A DNA stretch of 64,000 nt from Nitrospirota bacterium (GCA_030684575.1 JAUXVD010000003.1:310001-374000); one strand, 5' to 3'. Shown: positions 26,075 to 35,836, numbered from the stretch's first letter. Program-made: numbers and translations. The notes: generated by a model not told the origin, from the sequence alone.

Positions 26075-26141
26075 TTTAACGATTTGTTAACACAAACTTG
26101 AGACTTGCGTGGCCGTTCCCTCGCACACCCAGCAGTAGACT
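26075..26141 (+). promoter_or_regulatory. Exopolysaccharide promoter module 1
   Basis: TTTAAC (26075), GTTAAC (26086) and CTTGAG (26097), 11 bp apart, then a conserved CTTGCG/TGGCC block and TAGACT (26136-26141), 44 bp after the second unit. A sigma-54-like GG-N10-GC is also present (26111-26124). The same layout stands at 34394 and 36859. Confidence 0.55.
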
Positions 26142-26247
26142 ATTGCTCTCGAAATAGCGCGGTTGACAGCGGTGTCATGCTCTCATTGACTCCTGCATGT
26201 TTTCGTAGCTGCGACACTCGCGTCTGAGGAAAGGCTGCTGTACTAGC

Positions 26248-27474
26248 ATGAAGATCAGCTGTCTAGAATCGATTATCACACCCTACAGCATCCCTCGGTT
26301 CAAGGCTTTTCAGTCCATCAGACGAGCCGATGCCGTGCAGGTCATGGCTCTGGGCGCCACTGAGAGAATCCGCGAGTGGAAAGTCCGCAAAGCTGGCCTG
26401 GGGTTCGATTATGCCGAAGCATTTCCTGGAGAGACAGTAGAAAACATCGAGCCCTGGGCTTTAACCGCACGTGTTACTCGTTGGCTCGATGACTCGGATC
26501 CTCAAGCGGTGGTGATCGCAGGCTATTACCATGCCGCCATGCGGGCTGCTGCTCGATGGGCCAGACGCCATAAACGCGTCAGTATCTTCTTGGGGGATTC
26601 TCACTGGGAAGATCGGCCTCGAACGGCAATCAAAGAATCCATTAAAGGCTGGTGGGTTCGCCGGCATTACGATGCGGCATTTGCGGCCGGAGAGCAGACT
26701 GCTTCCTACCTAGTGCGGTTGGGTGTTCCTCGTGAATGGATCTGGACCGGCTATGACGTAGTGGACAACCAGGCTTTTGCGGATGGGGCAGCGGCTGCGC
26801 GCTCGCAGGGTGATTCGCTTCGGAGAAAGCTCAACCTCCCGGAACGCTATTTCTTGTTTGTCGGACGGTTTGCGCCGGAAAAGAACGTTCTCCGCTTGCT
26901 TGAAGCCTATGCCAGGTATCGGCAGACAGCAGGGTTGCAGGCTTGGGGCCTGGTGCTGGTCGGCGGTGGACTTCAGGAGCCGATGTTGCGCGAGAGGGCT
27001 CAAGAGCTGCGCGACGTGGTATTCGCCGGCTACCAACAGGCAGATGCAGTCTCAGCCTACTACGGGCTTGCCTCCTGTCTGGTCCTTCCGAGCGTGAGCG
27101 AAACATGGGGGCTGGTGGTCAATGAAGCGATGGCGGCGGGATTGCCGGTGCTCGTGTCACATCGCTGCGGATGTGTGCCGGAACTCGTGCGGGCCGGGGT
27201 GAACGGGTACGTCTGTGATCCGTTCGACATCGACGGTATGGCGCGACTCTTGGGAGTGCTGTCGTCTGACAGCGTCGATGCAGGCAAGATGGGCGAAGCA
27301 TCCAGGAAGATTGTAGCCCTCTATACCCCGGAGACTTGGGCCCAGAGCCTCGGTGACTGTATTGAGCGAACGTTGGCCTGGAAGCAGGAACAGGTGAAGG
27401 TGCGGGCGTACGGGTGGTTGAGTCCAGGATTTCGGCTCCAGAAGCAGGGTGTCGAACCACAAATCCTGAAATGA
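26248..27474 (+). CDS. Glycosyltransferase family 4
   Basis: A 408-residue cytoplasmic GT-B glycosyltransferase. The N half accepts the lipid-linked glycan; the C half (about 195-390) is the nucleotide-sugar domain with FLFVGRFAPEKNVLRLLEAY and PSVSETWGLVVNEAMAAG, which holds the E-x7-E catalytic pair. First gene of the exopolysaccharide locus, directly behind promoter module 1. No good ribosome binding site is seen; AGGAAAGG stands about 12 bases upstream. The donor sugar cannot be predicted. Confidence 0.85.
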   Translation: MKISCLESIITPYSIPRFKAFQSIRRADAVQVMALGATERIREWKVRKAGLGFDYAEAFPGETVENIEPWALTARVTRWLDDSDPQAVVIAGYYHAAMRAAARWARRHKRVSIFLGDSHWEDRPRTAIKESIKGWWVRRHYDAAFAAGEQTASYLVRLGVPREWIWTGYDVVDNQAFADGAAAARSQGDSLRRKLNLPERYFLFVGRFAPEKNVLRLLEAYARYRQTAGLQAWGLVLVGGGLQEPMLRERAQELRDVVFAGYQQADAVSAYYGLASCLVLPSVSETWGLVVNEAMAAGLPVLVSHRCGCVPELVRAGVNGYVCDPFDIDGMARLLGVLSSDSVDAGKMGEASRKIVALYTPETWAQSLGDCIERTLAWKQEQVKVRAYGWLSPGFRLQKQGVEPQILK

Positions 27475-27535
27475 TGTTCGATGCCATGACCTCTGTTGGA
27501 GGTTGTTGGCTTGTTCGCAAACAGTGGTGGTGCCC

Positions 27536-28921
27536 ATGTCGATATCGCAAAAAACGTTAATCTCGCCAGGCCGAGCTGATCAGGACCTGGGCGTGTTGCC
27601 GTTGAGGACAATGCAGCGGGCGTTTGCCGATGTGCTGGGCCCTCTTCGTCAGGCCTCAGGATATTCTCTGCTGACGGGTATCGGTCTTGTGCTCGGCTTT
27701 GTGCGGGAACTCACCGTGGCATCCACGTTCGGTTTGAGTCCACAACTGGATGTCTTTGTTGCGGTCATGAGCCTTCAGTTGTTTTTTGGGGCACAGATCG
27801 GAAACGCACTGGAGTCAGCGTTCATCTCTCGTGTGGCGAGAGGGGGTGGAGCCGCCGCCGTCAGCCGAGCCGTGCAACCAGCACTGTGCGGTCTTCTGCT
27901 CGTGAATCTAGGCGTCGTGCTCTTTCTATTGGGAAGCGCCGGGCTCTTGCTGAGCGCTTTTTTCCCACACTTCGATGCGGCGCAAGAGGCGCTCGGCGTC
28001 CGAACATTGCATTTTCTTACGGCGCCGATCGTGTTTGCGAGTACAGCAGGTCTATTGCGCGGCGCTCTCTCGGTGCTGGGGTCCTTTGCTCCAGGATTTG
28101 CGGCAGGGTCGATTATCTCGCTCTGTTCCATTGTATCCATCACGCTCTGTTCCGAGAGGCTCGGGGTCGATGCGCTGACGCTGGGCGTGGCTGCGGGAAA
28201 CTTGCTCGTCATGCTTCTGTTTACGAGTCGGCTCGTCCGGATGACTTGGTCCGTTCCCTCGGAATCCAGACCTCCTGCTCGTGAAGGATGGTTCCTGCTC
28301 TGGGGAGCCGCGGGGACCATTCTGGTCGGTGAGCTCATCTATGCGGCCGTCTCGGTCACTGAGCGAAGCCTCGCGTCCTGGCTCCCGCCTGGTTCCATCG
28401 CCGGGTTCTTCTACGCCAGCACGATTGTGTCCGTGCCGCTCTCCCTGCTCGTCATGCCGCTCACGACGATGGCGTTTCCTCGCATGGTGGAAGCCTTTGG
28501 CCAAGACAAATCAATCGGGTTCGCCATGCTGTGGAAACAAGGGCTCTTGCTACTCGCGGTCAGCGTCACAGCCGTGGCTGTCGTGTCCGTTTTTGCGGAG
28601 TCGATCGTCGAGCTGATATTTGTGCGCGGAAAGTTCTCACTTGAGCATGCCCGCTTCACCGCCTCGATCCTTTCGATCACCGTATGGGCGCTTCCCTTCA
28701 TGAGCCTGGGCCGGATTTTCCGCAATTCCTGTTTTGCGCTATCGGATTATCGCACGCCTCTGGTGGGGCTCACCATGCAGTGGATGCTGCTGGCCGTGCT
28801 GGGGGCGACGCTGGTGCCACGCGTCGGGGTACAAGGGCTGGCAATTGCCATCGTGGCGGGTGAGGCGGCGACTACCGTGACGATGGGGAGTCGACTCGCG
28901 ATGGCATTGAGGTCTGCATGA
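27536..28921 (+). CDS. MurJ/MviN-type lipid flippase
   Basis: 461 residues, about 14 membrane segments throughout. N-terminal GLVLGFVRELTVASTFGLSPQLDVFVAV matches the MurJ/MviN 'R..li...fG.....DAF..A' opening. It should flip lipid-linked repeat units of the exopolysaccharide to the periplasmic face; true peptidoglycan MurJ is less likely in this context. The ATG at 27536 has a weak GTGGTGG before it; a TTG at 27503 is less likely. Its stop overlaps the next start (ATGA at 28918). Confidence 0.8.
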   Translation: MSISQKTLISPGRADQDLGVLPLRTMQRAFADVLGPLRQASGYSLLTGIGLVLGFVRELTVASTFGLSPQLDVFVAVMSLQLFFGAQIGNALESAFISRVARGGGAAAVSRAVQPALCGLLLVNLGVVLFLLGSAGLLLSAFFPHFDAAQEALGVRTLHFLTAPIVFASTAGLLRGALSVLGSFAPGFAAGSIISLCSIVSITLCSERLGVDALTLGVAAGNLLVMLLFTSRLVRMTWSVPSESRPPAREGWFLLWGAAGTILVGELIYAAVSVTERSLASWLPPGSIAGFFYASTIVSVPLSLLVMPLTTMAFPRMVEAFGQDKSIGFAMLWKQGLLLLAVSVTAVAVVSVFAESIVELIFVRGKFSLEHARFTASILSITVWALPFMSLGRIFRNSCFALSDYRTPLVGLTMQWMLLAVLGATLVPRVGVQGLAIAIVAGEAATTVTMGSRLAMALRSA

Positions 28922-30207
28922 GCCTTCAGCTTGAAGAGGATTTCGACGAAACATCCACCCCTCCGCGTGGAACCCAAGTAGGCCTGGTTCTGGGGCTCTG
29001 GTTAAGCGGGGTCTTTGCCGCGTCCCTTGGAGGTCGGATAGAAGCGGGCCATGAGGGGACGACACCCATGGTGTTGCTCGCCACAGCGGTGATGTGGCCG
29101 CTGCTGTACTTTGCGATAGGCCGCTGTAACTTTGTTCCGTACGCGATGTCGCCTGCGGCGACCGGTGGATTGATCCTGTTCGGGATCGCATCGGCATTAT
29201 CCAGTGTGATGAGTCCGGTTGCTCTCATCTCGACAGGATACGTGGTCATCACGTTGACCGGAATCTGGCTGGCGCTGCAATTCAACTCCAATCTCAACGG
29301 CGACCAATACGAGCGGGGTTTAAAGGTGTTTGCCGTGCTGACGACCGGCTTACTCGTTGGATTCGCCTGGTACGACTATGTGCCGGGAACGCGTCTCGGG
29401 AACGGTAAAAATGTGCTGAACCCGAATACGATCGGACTGGTATCCGTGTCGGTATTCCTCGCGGCGATGTCGATCAGGACCTGGGTGTTTCGTCTGACGG
29501 TGATGGGCTCGATTGCCTGGATCATCATTCTGACAAGTTCGCGTGCAGCGGCTGTCGCCGCGGTGGTGGGGCTGGCCATGATCGTCTGGCTGCGTTTGCG
29601 TGCCAGACGGCAACCGGTGCTGCTGTTATTTGCTATTGGCCTCCTGCTGGCAGTCGGAGTCATGCTGGCCTACGGCGACGTGATGTATCGAATGTTGGAT
29701 CAGCTCTATGGGCTCAGTACTTCCGATCGTGGCTTCGGTTCAGGGGCGACTGGGCGTATGGAAGCCTGGAAGGGTACATGGGAACTATTTGTGCATAATC
29801 CCATACTCGGGGTGGGATTCCGAGCCCATGAATTTCTGCTGAAAACCGATTCATCGTCACACAACGGCTATCTCGCAACGTTGGCGGAAGTCGGGTTACT
29901 TGGGTTTCTCGGAGTTCTACTCCTGCTCACGCGAGGCTTGCACCTCCTCTGGACCGGCTCTAGAGAACCAGGGCCAGGGTTCAGCCAAAGCATTCTGTTC
30001 GGACTCTGCGCCGGGTATCTCCTGCTTGCGCTCTTCGAACGGTATTTGATCAATGTTGGTAACCCGACCTCACTCTTGTTTCTCGTGAGCATCATGAGGC
30101 CGAGGGCGATGGAGGAGACTGAGATCGAGCCGGAAGAGCAGCGACTCGATCCAGTGGATGAGTTGACTGCTGAGGAACTAGAGGAAGGAGTCTGCGGGCA
30201 TGGCTGA
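28918..30207 (+). CDS. O-antigen ligase/polymerase (Wzy_C family)
   Basis: Inner-membrane protein of 429 residues with 10-12 helices. The large periplasmic loop contains RMEAWKGTWELFVHNPILGVG and SSHNGYLATLAEVGLLGFLG, the Wzy_C signature with the catalytic-type Arg and His. It should polymerise or ligate flipped repeat units. An acidic C-terminal tail (EETEIEPEEQRLDPVDEL) is cytoplasmic. Start overlaps the flippase stop by ATGA. Confidence 0.85.
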   Translation: MSLQLEEDFDETSTPPRGTQVGLVLGLWLSGVFAASLGGRIEAGHEGTTPMVLLATAVMWPLLYFAIGRCNFVPYAMSPAATGGLILFGIASALSSVMSPVALISTGYVVITLTGIWLALQFNSNLNGDQYERGLKVFAVLTTGLLVGFAWYDYVPGTRLGNGKNVLNPNTIGLVSVSVFLAAMSIRTWVFRLTVMGSIAWIIILTSSRAAAVAAVVGLAMIVWLRLRARRQPVLLLFAIGLLLAVGVMLAYGDVMYRMLDQLYGLSTSDRGFGSGATGRMEAWKGTWELFVHNPILGVGFRAHEFLLKTDSSSHNGYLATLAEVGLLGFLGVLLLLTRGLHLLWTGSREPGPGFSQSILFGLCAGYLLLALFERYLINVGNPTSLLFLVSIMRPRAMEETEIEPEEQRLDPVDELTAEELEEGVCGHG

Positions 30208-30343
30208 TCTCACGTCCGTGATAACCGACGAAACGCGGGAAAGTGCAATACGTGGGAGGGCTGATGCTGTCCTGTTATCCAGAGACGGTGGGTATGAAAT
30301 GGCCAGCTCCCACGGTCAAGCGGTTGATGGTATCCATGCTTAG
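30200..30343 (+). CDS. Possible 47-residue protein overlapping the ligase gene
   Basis: An ATG inside the end of the ligase gene with GGAAGGAG nine bases before it opens a 47-codon frame (MADLTSVITDETRESAIRG at its start). It has no signal or membrane segment. It may be a real coupled small gene or the front of a gene lost by mutation. Low certainty. Confidence 0.3.
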   Translation: MADLTSVITDETRESAIRGRADAVLLSRDGGYEMASSHGQAVDGIHA

Positions 30344-30463
30344 CTCGTGGCGATCGAGTGCATGTGGTCCCAGTGGACTGGTGGCACGTCAAAAAATCAA
30401 CTCTCACTCACTGTTGGTTGCATTTAGCTTGATGTCGAACAACTTAGATAGCGAGAGCAGGCA

Positions 30464-31627
30464 ATGAAACTCGGGATACTTACAGCCTCGTTGTCGCACG
30501 ATGGGGGAGGGGTCTACGAAGCCGTCCGGAGAAGCGCGCAGGAACTACATCGAGGGCTTCTGCCGAATCTCGAAGTGCTTGGGCTGGAGGATGAACGGTT
30601 GCTCGAGGATTTGCCCACCTGGGAACCGATCTGCGTCACCCCCTGTTCTGTGCGGGGGCTTCGATCATTCGGTTATGCGCCAGACATGGCAAACAAGCTC
30701 CGTGAGGCGCAGATCGACTTGCTGCATGTTCATGGGTTGTGGATGTATCCATCGCTTGTATCGCTTCGATGGGCTCAGAAATGGAAGAAACCGTATGTCA
30801 TTACAACACACGGCATGTTGGACTCCTGGGCCGTTCGCCGCAGCCGTTGGAGAAAATATATTGCTGCCAAGCTATATGAACGTCATCATTTGAACCAGGC
30901 GAGTTGCTTGCACGCACTCTGCGGCTCAGAGCTGCGGTCTATCCGCACGTATGGCCTTCAGAATCCCGTCTGCGTTCTTCCGTTCGGAGTTGATATTCCT
31001 GAGCCGTCTTCCATTGTAAAAGACGGTGGTAAGCAGGAGAGAACCATTCTCTTCCTCGGACGTCTACACCCCAAGAAAAATCTCGTACGATTACTAGCGG
31101 CCTGGCGGAAGGTACAGCAAGCCAAGTCTGGCCGAAAATCAGGGTGGGTCCTCACAATTGCCGGATGGGATCAAGGCGGTCATGAAAGAAACCTCAGAGT
31201 ATTAAGTGGCGAGCTTGGTCTTGAGGCAACAGTTCGTTTTGTTGGTCCAAAGTTTGGTGCCGACAAGGCCGCGCTTTTATCTACGGCAGATGCTTTTATC
31301 CTTCCTTCCGTAAGCGAGGGCTTGCCGATCAGTGTTCTGGAAGCTTGGTCCTATGGGCTGCCTGTCCTCATGACGCCGGAATGCAACATACCTGACGGGT
31401 TTCAGGTGAAAGCAGCCATATCCATAAAAGCGGATGTTGAAAGTATCGCTCAGGGTCTAACCGAATTGCTGACGATGAGCGAGGATGAACGTATTTGTAT
31501 GGGCATTCGTGGACGACAGCTCGTTCAGAAGAGCTTCTCTTGGACCGCCTATACGTCCCAGATGCATGCGGTTTATCTCTGGCTTCTAGGAGGTGGTGAC
31601 AAACCCGATTGTGTGGACGAAGCATGA
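30464..31627 (+). CDS. Glycosyltransferase family 4
   Basis: A 387-residue GT-B enzyme. N-terminal LTASLSHDGGGVYEAVRR is the usual glycine-rich loop; LLHVHGLWMYPSL is a common acceptor-side element. The C domain has ILFLGRLHPKKNLVRLLAAW and PSVSEGLPISVLEAWSYG with the E-x7-E pair. It lies 120 bases beyond the small frame at 30200; a short AGAGCAGG precedes the ATG. The region around it is somewhat richer in A+T than its neighbours, which may hint at separate origin. Confidence 0.85.
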   Translation: MKLGILTASLSHDGGGVYEAVRRSAQELHRGLLPNLEVLGLEDERLLEDLPTWEPICVTPCSVRGLRSFGYAPDMANKLREAQIDLLHVHGLWMYPSLVSLRWAQKWKKPYVITTHGMLDSWAVRRSRWRKYIAAKLYERHHLNQASCLHALCGSELRSIRTYGLQNPVCVLPFGVDIPEPSSIVKDGGKQERTILFLGRLHPKKNLVRLLAAWRKVQQAKSGRKSGWVLTIAGWDQGGHERNLRVLSGELGLEATVRFVGPKFGADKAALLSTADAFILPSVSEGLPISVLEAWSYGLPVLMTPECNIPDGFQVKAAISIKADVESIAQGLTELLTMSEDERICMGIRGRQLVQKSFSWTAYTSQMHAVYLWLLGGGDKPDCVDEA

Positions 31628-31720
31628 ATACCTGCTGGGCAGGGATAGTAGTGATTCTGGAAGGGCCAGCTGTCTGCATGTGAAATTGTAAGAGCCAAGC
31701 AATGAAGGAGGTGTAGTAAA

Positions 31721-31870
31721 TGGCCAATCCATTAGAGTTAAGTTCAGACCTCAGCGCAGGGGAAACCAGTGCAGGCGTGACAGTGACGGGCGCAGCCGTA
31801 ACAGTCGGACACCGTGTCGAAGTGTCTGCGCCTTACACCTTCAGGGCATCACCTGCACCGGATATGTGAG
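31721..31870 (+). CDS. Possible small protein, 49 residues
   Basis: A 49-codon frame with a very good AAGGAGGTG at 31704-31712 before the ATG. The protein is Ala/Thr/Val-rich (SAGVTVTGAAVTVGHRVEV) without a membrane helix and ends in ASPAPDM. It may be a real peptide or the N-terminal rest of a repeat-rich protein. The 180 bases after it have no gene. Confidence 0.35.
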
Positions 31871-32051
31871 CGTTGCCGATACGGTGCGAGTCCGATTGTA
31901 AAACGACACGGGCGGAGCGATCAACTTAACAAGCAGTACCTAGCATGTTGTCGTGCGACGAGACTAGTTCACAAAGACAGGAACCATTCTATGGGTTGCG
32001 CTGGGCTAAACAAAAACATGACAAGCTGGTACGTGTGGAGCCTACGGCACG

Positions 32052-32672
32052 ATGATCGATGCTGCTGAGGCCACAGTAATGAATAGGAAATTCCCGGCAA
32101 GAGACGATTCGACCTTCGGAACGATGGCGCATTCTGATTGCCCCTCTCCGCATTCCTATCTCAATCGGGTTGGCAGAGTTGCGTGGGGAATGGTTTGGTT
32201 GCTGTTATTTCGTCCCAGCCCTCGACCGTTTCATGCCTGGCGACGGTGGCTACTGCGATTGTTCGGCGCGAAGGTGGAGCAAGGGGCGCATCCCTATCCC
32301 TCAGCCAGAATCTGGGCCCCCTGGAACTTGACCATGAGGGAGGGTAGCTGTCTTGGTGACCATGTGGATTGTTATGACGTCAATCAGGTGATCCTTGAAC
32401 CCTACGCAACGGTCAGTCAATACGCGTTCCTCTGTACAGCCAGTCACGACTATACGTTGAGTGACATGCCGGTCATCTCGTCCCCGATCAGGATCGGGCG
32501 TCGGGTATGGGTGGCTGCGGACGCGTTCGTCGGGCCCGGTGTGACGATCGGCGAGGGGGCCGTGGTCGGCGCCCGTGCGAGCGTCTTTCGAAACGTCGAT
32601 CCCTGGACAGTCGTAGGCGGGAACCCCGCCCGCATCATCAAAAAATATGAATTGCAGCAGGAAGAGTCATGA
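32052..32672 (+). CDS. WcaF-like acyl/acetyltransferase (hexapeptide)
   Basis: A 206-residue enzyme with a left-handed beta-helix from about residue 75: IGRRVWVAADAFVGPGVTIGEGAVVGARASVF shows the [IV]-G-x4 repeats, and VVGGNPARIIKK is the usual end. The N part, with FRPSPRPFHAWRRWLLRLFG, matches the WcaF-like family that acetylates exopolysaccharide sugars. GGAG stands eleven bases before the chosen ATG; internal starts at MNRK or MAHS are possible. Overlaps the following methyltransferase by ATGA. Confidence 0.8.
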   Translation: MIDAAEATVMNRKFPARDDSTFGTMAHSDCPSPHSYLNRVGRVAWGMVWLLLFRPSPRPFHAWRRWLLRLFGAKVEQGAHPYPSARIWAPWNLTMREGSCLGDHVDCYDVNQVILEPYATVSQYAFLCTASHDYTLSDMPVISSPIRIGRRVWVAADAFVGPGVTIGEGAVVGARASVFRNVDPWTVVGGNPARIIKKYELQQEES

Positions 32673-33307
32673 CGGAAACAGCGGTCGATATCTCCGGCTA
32701 CACCTACGAAGACCCGGAACTGAACGCGTCGCATGATTATCTCGTGCCGGCGCTCTTGGACGATCTTGCGGCGCTGCGGCTTCCCAGGGATCACACACCT
32801 GTATTCGAGCTGGGGTGCGGAAATGGATCAGTCGCGGACGTGTTGACGCGACAGGGCTATCAAATCACCGGTGTCGATGCGTCCGCCCAAGGCATCGAGC
32901 AGGCCAAGCGGCGCTATCCCCATTTGAATCTACAACTCGGATCGGCCTACGACTCTCTGGCCGATACCTATGGAAGGTTCCCGGTGGTGGTGAGCTTGGA
33001 GGTCGTCGAACATCTCTACGCCCCGCGGGTGTTTGCGCGCACGCTGTTCGATCTTGTGGAACCGGCTGGAACCGTAATCGTCTCGACGCCGTATCATGGT
33101 TACTGGAAGAACCTCGCCATGGCATTGACCGGCAAGCTAGACCATCACTTCACCGCATTGTGGGATCATGGGCACATTAAGTTCTGGTCAATAGGGACGA
33201 TAAGTATATTACTCCAGGAAGCCGGATTTCATTCCATCACGTTTCGTCGGGTAGGGCGTGTGCCCGCGCTGGCTAAATCCATGATCGCGATCGCGAAAAA
33301 GTCATAA
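32669..33307 (+). CDS. SAM-dependent methyltransferase
   Basis: A 212-residue class I methyltransferase. Motif I is FELGCGNGSVADVL (near residue 47-60), followed by ITGVDASAQGIEQAKRRYP with the acidic ribose-binding Asp. The later block VVSLEVVEHLYAPRVFA is the 'D.....EV.EH' motif. It may methylate a sugar of the exopolysaccharide. Overlaps the acetyltransferase by ATGA. Confidence 0.85.
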   Translation: MTETAVDISGYTYEDPELNASHDYLVPALLDDLAALRLPRDHTPVFELGCGNGSVADVLTRQGYQITGVDASAQGIEQAKRRYPHLNLQLGSAYDSLADTYGRFPVVVSLEVVEHLYAPRVFARTLFDLVEPAGTVIVSTPYHGYWKNLAMALTGKLDHHFTALWDHGHIKFWSIGTISILLQEAGFHSITFRRVGRVPALAKSMIAIAKKS

Positions 33308-33309
33308 CT

Positions 33310-34140
33310 ATGAGCGTGTCGATTCTCATCCTGACATTGAATGAGGAAGCCAATCTGCCGGAATGCCTTCAATCCATAAAATGGTCCGACGACATTGTGG
33401 TGCTGGATTCCTTCAGCAATGATCGCACGGTCAAGATTGCCGAGGGCATGGGCGCGCGTGTGGTGCAGCGACGCTTCGACAATTGGTCTGCCCATCAGAA
33501 CTGGGCGCTCGCAGAGATCCAGTTCAAACATCCCTGGGTCTTTTATCTCGATGCCGACGAACGGATGACGGAAGAGCTGAAGGAGGAGCTGGTTTCTATA
33601 GCGGCAGATTCGAATCGGGTCGACGTCGCCTACTACTGTGGCCGCCGGAATATGTTCATGGGACGCTGGATCAGGCATGCCATGCCGCCCGGGATGATCA
33701 TGCGGATGTTCCAGCCTCGCCACGTGCGATTTGAACGGTTGGTGAACCCGATTCCCGCCATCGACGGCTCGCATGGCTACTTGCGGGGCATGCTGGTCCA
33801 CTACAACTTCAGTAAAGGTTTGACCGAGTGGTTCGACAAGCACAACAAGTATTCTCTGCTCGAAGCGATGGAGGGGCACAAGATCCGGCATGGCGCCACC
33901 GGACCTCCTCCGTCACTCTTGTCTCGAGATCCGGCTGCAAGACGGATTGCGCTCAAATACCTGTCTTTCCGCCTTCCCTTCCGTCCCGGCTTGAAATTTA
34001 TCTATATGTATATCTGGAATCGCGGATTTCTTGATGGTCGCCCTGGTTTCATCTACTGCGTTCTTCAAGCCATTTACGAGTATATGATCGTGGTTAAAAT
34101 GATTGAATTACAGCGTAAGAAAGTAGGTTGTTCCGTCTAA
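33310..34140 (+). CDS. Glycosyltransferase family 2 (WaaE/KdtX-like)
   Basis: A 276-residue GT-A enzyme. Starts directly with SILILTLNEEANLPECLQSI, the GT2 nucleotide-binding opening; DDIVVLDSFSNDRT and FYLDADERM hold the metal/nucleotide Asp residues. Related to LPS-core beta-glucosyltransferases of the WaaE type. The C end carries hydrophobic, aromatic stretches (FIYMYIWNRGF) that may lie on the membrane. Starts two bases after the methyltransferase stop. Confidence 0.85.
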   Translation: MSVSILILTLNEEANLPECLQSIKWSDDIVVLDSFSNDRTVKIAEGMGARVVQRRFDNWSAHQNWALAEIQFKHPWVFYLDADERMTEELKEELVSIAADSNRVDVAYYCGRRNMFMGRWIRHAMPPGMIMRMFQPRHVRFERLVNPIPAIDGSHGYLRGMLVHYNFSKGLTEWFDKHNKYSLLEAMEGHKIRHGATGPPPSLLSRDPAARRIALKYLSFRLPFRPGLKFIYMYIWNRGFLDGRPGFIYCVLQAIYEYMIVVKMIELQRKKVGCSV

Positions 34141-34393
34141 CCATCCGGTGAACGAAAAGTTCCTTCCCTCCATCTGCCCGTTCATTGCAGGAGGCCAAAA
34201 GGCTGGCGTACGTTCGCCATTGGCCATCCTGCAAAATCCATTGCGTCAGCACGGGAACCCCCATTTCCCATTTTCTCTGGCCCCAACACTACCTGTGCAA
34301 CGTCCTGTGAGCACAAGACGATTCCGGAAGCGTTTTCGCCGACTGGGACTTGGGCGTCATGGCGTCGCGACCGCAATCATACTTCAACGCTCA
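34141..34393. other. Intergenic region before promoter module 2
   Basis: About 250 bases with no gene. It leads into the promoter module at 34394-34459. Confidence 0.4.
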
Positions 34394-34459
34394 TTTAACG
34401 TTGGCTTAATACAAACTTGAGCTTGGCGATGCCATCGCGTGACCTGCCAGCAGTAAACT
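34394..34459 (+). promoter_or_regulatory. Exopolysaccharide promoter module 2
   Basis: TTTAAC (34394), CTTAAT (34405) and CTTGAG (34416) at 11-bp steps, then CTTGGCGATGCCATCGC (34422-34438), then TAAACT (34454-34459), 43 bp after the second unit. The GG-N10-GC spacing of a sigma-54 promoter is exact (34425-34438). Nearly identical to the module at 36859. Confidence 0.6.
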
Positions 34460-34564
34460 CCAAAGCCTGAAGGATCTCTAGATTTGATGCACGCGCGACT
34501 CGCCTGAGTCGGTCGACCTGAACCTAGAAGCGGTGTATGGACGAAGAGGCAACGGGAGAAGAAC

Positions 34565-35836
34565 ATGAAAACTATCTTCATCAATCGTTATTTTTCCCCC
34601 GACCACTCCGCGACGAGTCAGCTCCTCAGCGATCTGGCCTTCGACCTTGCCTCCCGGGGTCAGGACATTCACGTGATTACCGGCGGGCAACTCTATACCG
34701 ACCCCCAGGCCTCGCTTCTCTCCGAGGAAGTGATCAGCGGGGTGAAGGTCCACCGGGTGCGCACATCGCGGTTCGGCCGCGCCCGTCTGTGGGGACGGAT
34801 GCTCGACTATCTGACCTTTTACCTCGGCGCGACCTGGCGGTTGCTCCGTTCGATCAAGCCGGGCGATGTGGTGGTGGCCAAAACCGATCCCCCGATGATG
34901 TCGGTCTGTGCCGGGTGGGCGGCAACCATGAAGAAGGGCATTCTGGTCAATTGGGTTCAGGACCTGTTTCCTGAAGTGGCCACCTCGCTGGATGTCTACG
35001 GAGTGCGCTTTGCCGCACCGATGCTGAAACGATTGCGCAACAGGTCGCTCCAGCAGGGTCGGTCGAACGTCGTGCTAGGGACAATCATGGCCCAACGTCT
35101 GCGGGATGAAGGGGTCCCGTCCGATCAGATCACGGTGATCGAGAACTGGGCAGACGGCGACCTCATTCAGCCGGTTCCCAAGGAAGCCAATCCGCTGCTG
35201 CGCGAATGGGGATTGAAAGGGAAGTTCGTCTTGGGTTATTCCGGCAATATGGGACATGTCCACGAGTTCAAGACCATGATCGATGCGGCGGAGCGATTGA
35301 AAGAGGAGACCGACATCGCCTTCGTATTTATCGGCGCCGGCATCGCGCGTCCATGGCTCGAAGCGGAAGTCGCGGAGAGGGGCCTGCCGAACGTGCAGTT
35401 CCGCCCCTACCAGCCGGCCGATCGTTTGCGCTGGAGCCTGAGTGTGCCGGATGTCCATTTCATTTCGTTGAGACCGACGCTGGAAGGAATGATTGTGCCG
35501 AGCAAGTTCTATGGCATTGCCGCCGCTGGACGGCCGGTGATTCATGTCGGCGATCCCGATGGAGAGATCGCCCGTATCCTGGAGCGCGAACAATGCGGGT
35601 GGAGTTTCTGTATCGGTGAAGTCGGTCCCATCGTGGATTGCATTCGAGAGCTGTCGTATAGCCGTAACAAGGTGACCGAGGCTGGCCAGCGCGCGCGCCG
35701 CGCGTTCGATCGGCAGTATGCCCGTATTCATGCGCTGCAGACCTGGCGGACGCTTCTGGAATCCGTGTCCGTTCCCGTTTCCCGCTTCGAGCCAAAAGCC
35801 GAACCGGCATTGCTGGTCGTGGCTGGAAAAGAATAA
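34565..35836 (+). CDS. Glycosyltransferase family 4 (WcaI-like)
   Basis: A 423-residue GT-B enzyme. N-terminal INRYFSPDHSATSQLLSDLA and VHRVRTSRFG are typical of WcaI/WbuB-type transferases. The C domain has FVLGYSGNMGHVHEF and, in place of a plain E-x7-E, LEGMIVPSKFYGIAAAGRP, the WcaI variant. GGGAGAAG stands four bases before the ATG. Its stop TAA shares one base with the next ATG, so the two genes are coupled. Confidence 0.85.
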   Translation: MKTIFINRYFSPDHSATSQLLSDLAFDLASRGQDIHVITGGQLYTDPQASLLSEEVISGVKVHRVRTSRFGRARLWGRMLDYLTFYLGATWRLLRSIKPGDVVVAKTDPPMMSVCAGWAATMKKGILVNWVQDLFPEVATSLDVYGVRFAAPMLKRLRNRSLQQGRSNVVLGTIMAQRLRDEGVPSDQITVIENWADGDLIQPVPKEANPLLREWGLKGKFVLGYSGNMGHVHEFKTMIDAAERLKEETDIAFVFIGAGIARPWLEAEVAERGLPNVQFRPYQPADRLRWSLSVPDVHFISLRPTLEGMIVPSKFYGIAAAGRPVIHVGDPDGEIARILEREQCGWSFCIGEVGPIVDCIRELSYSRNKVTEAGQRARRAFDRQYARIHALQTWRTLLESVSVPVSRFEPKAEPALLVVAGKE

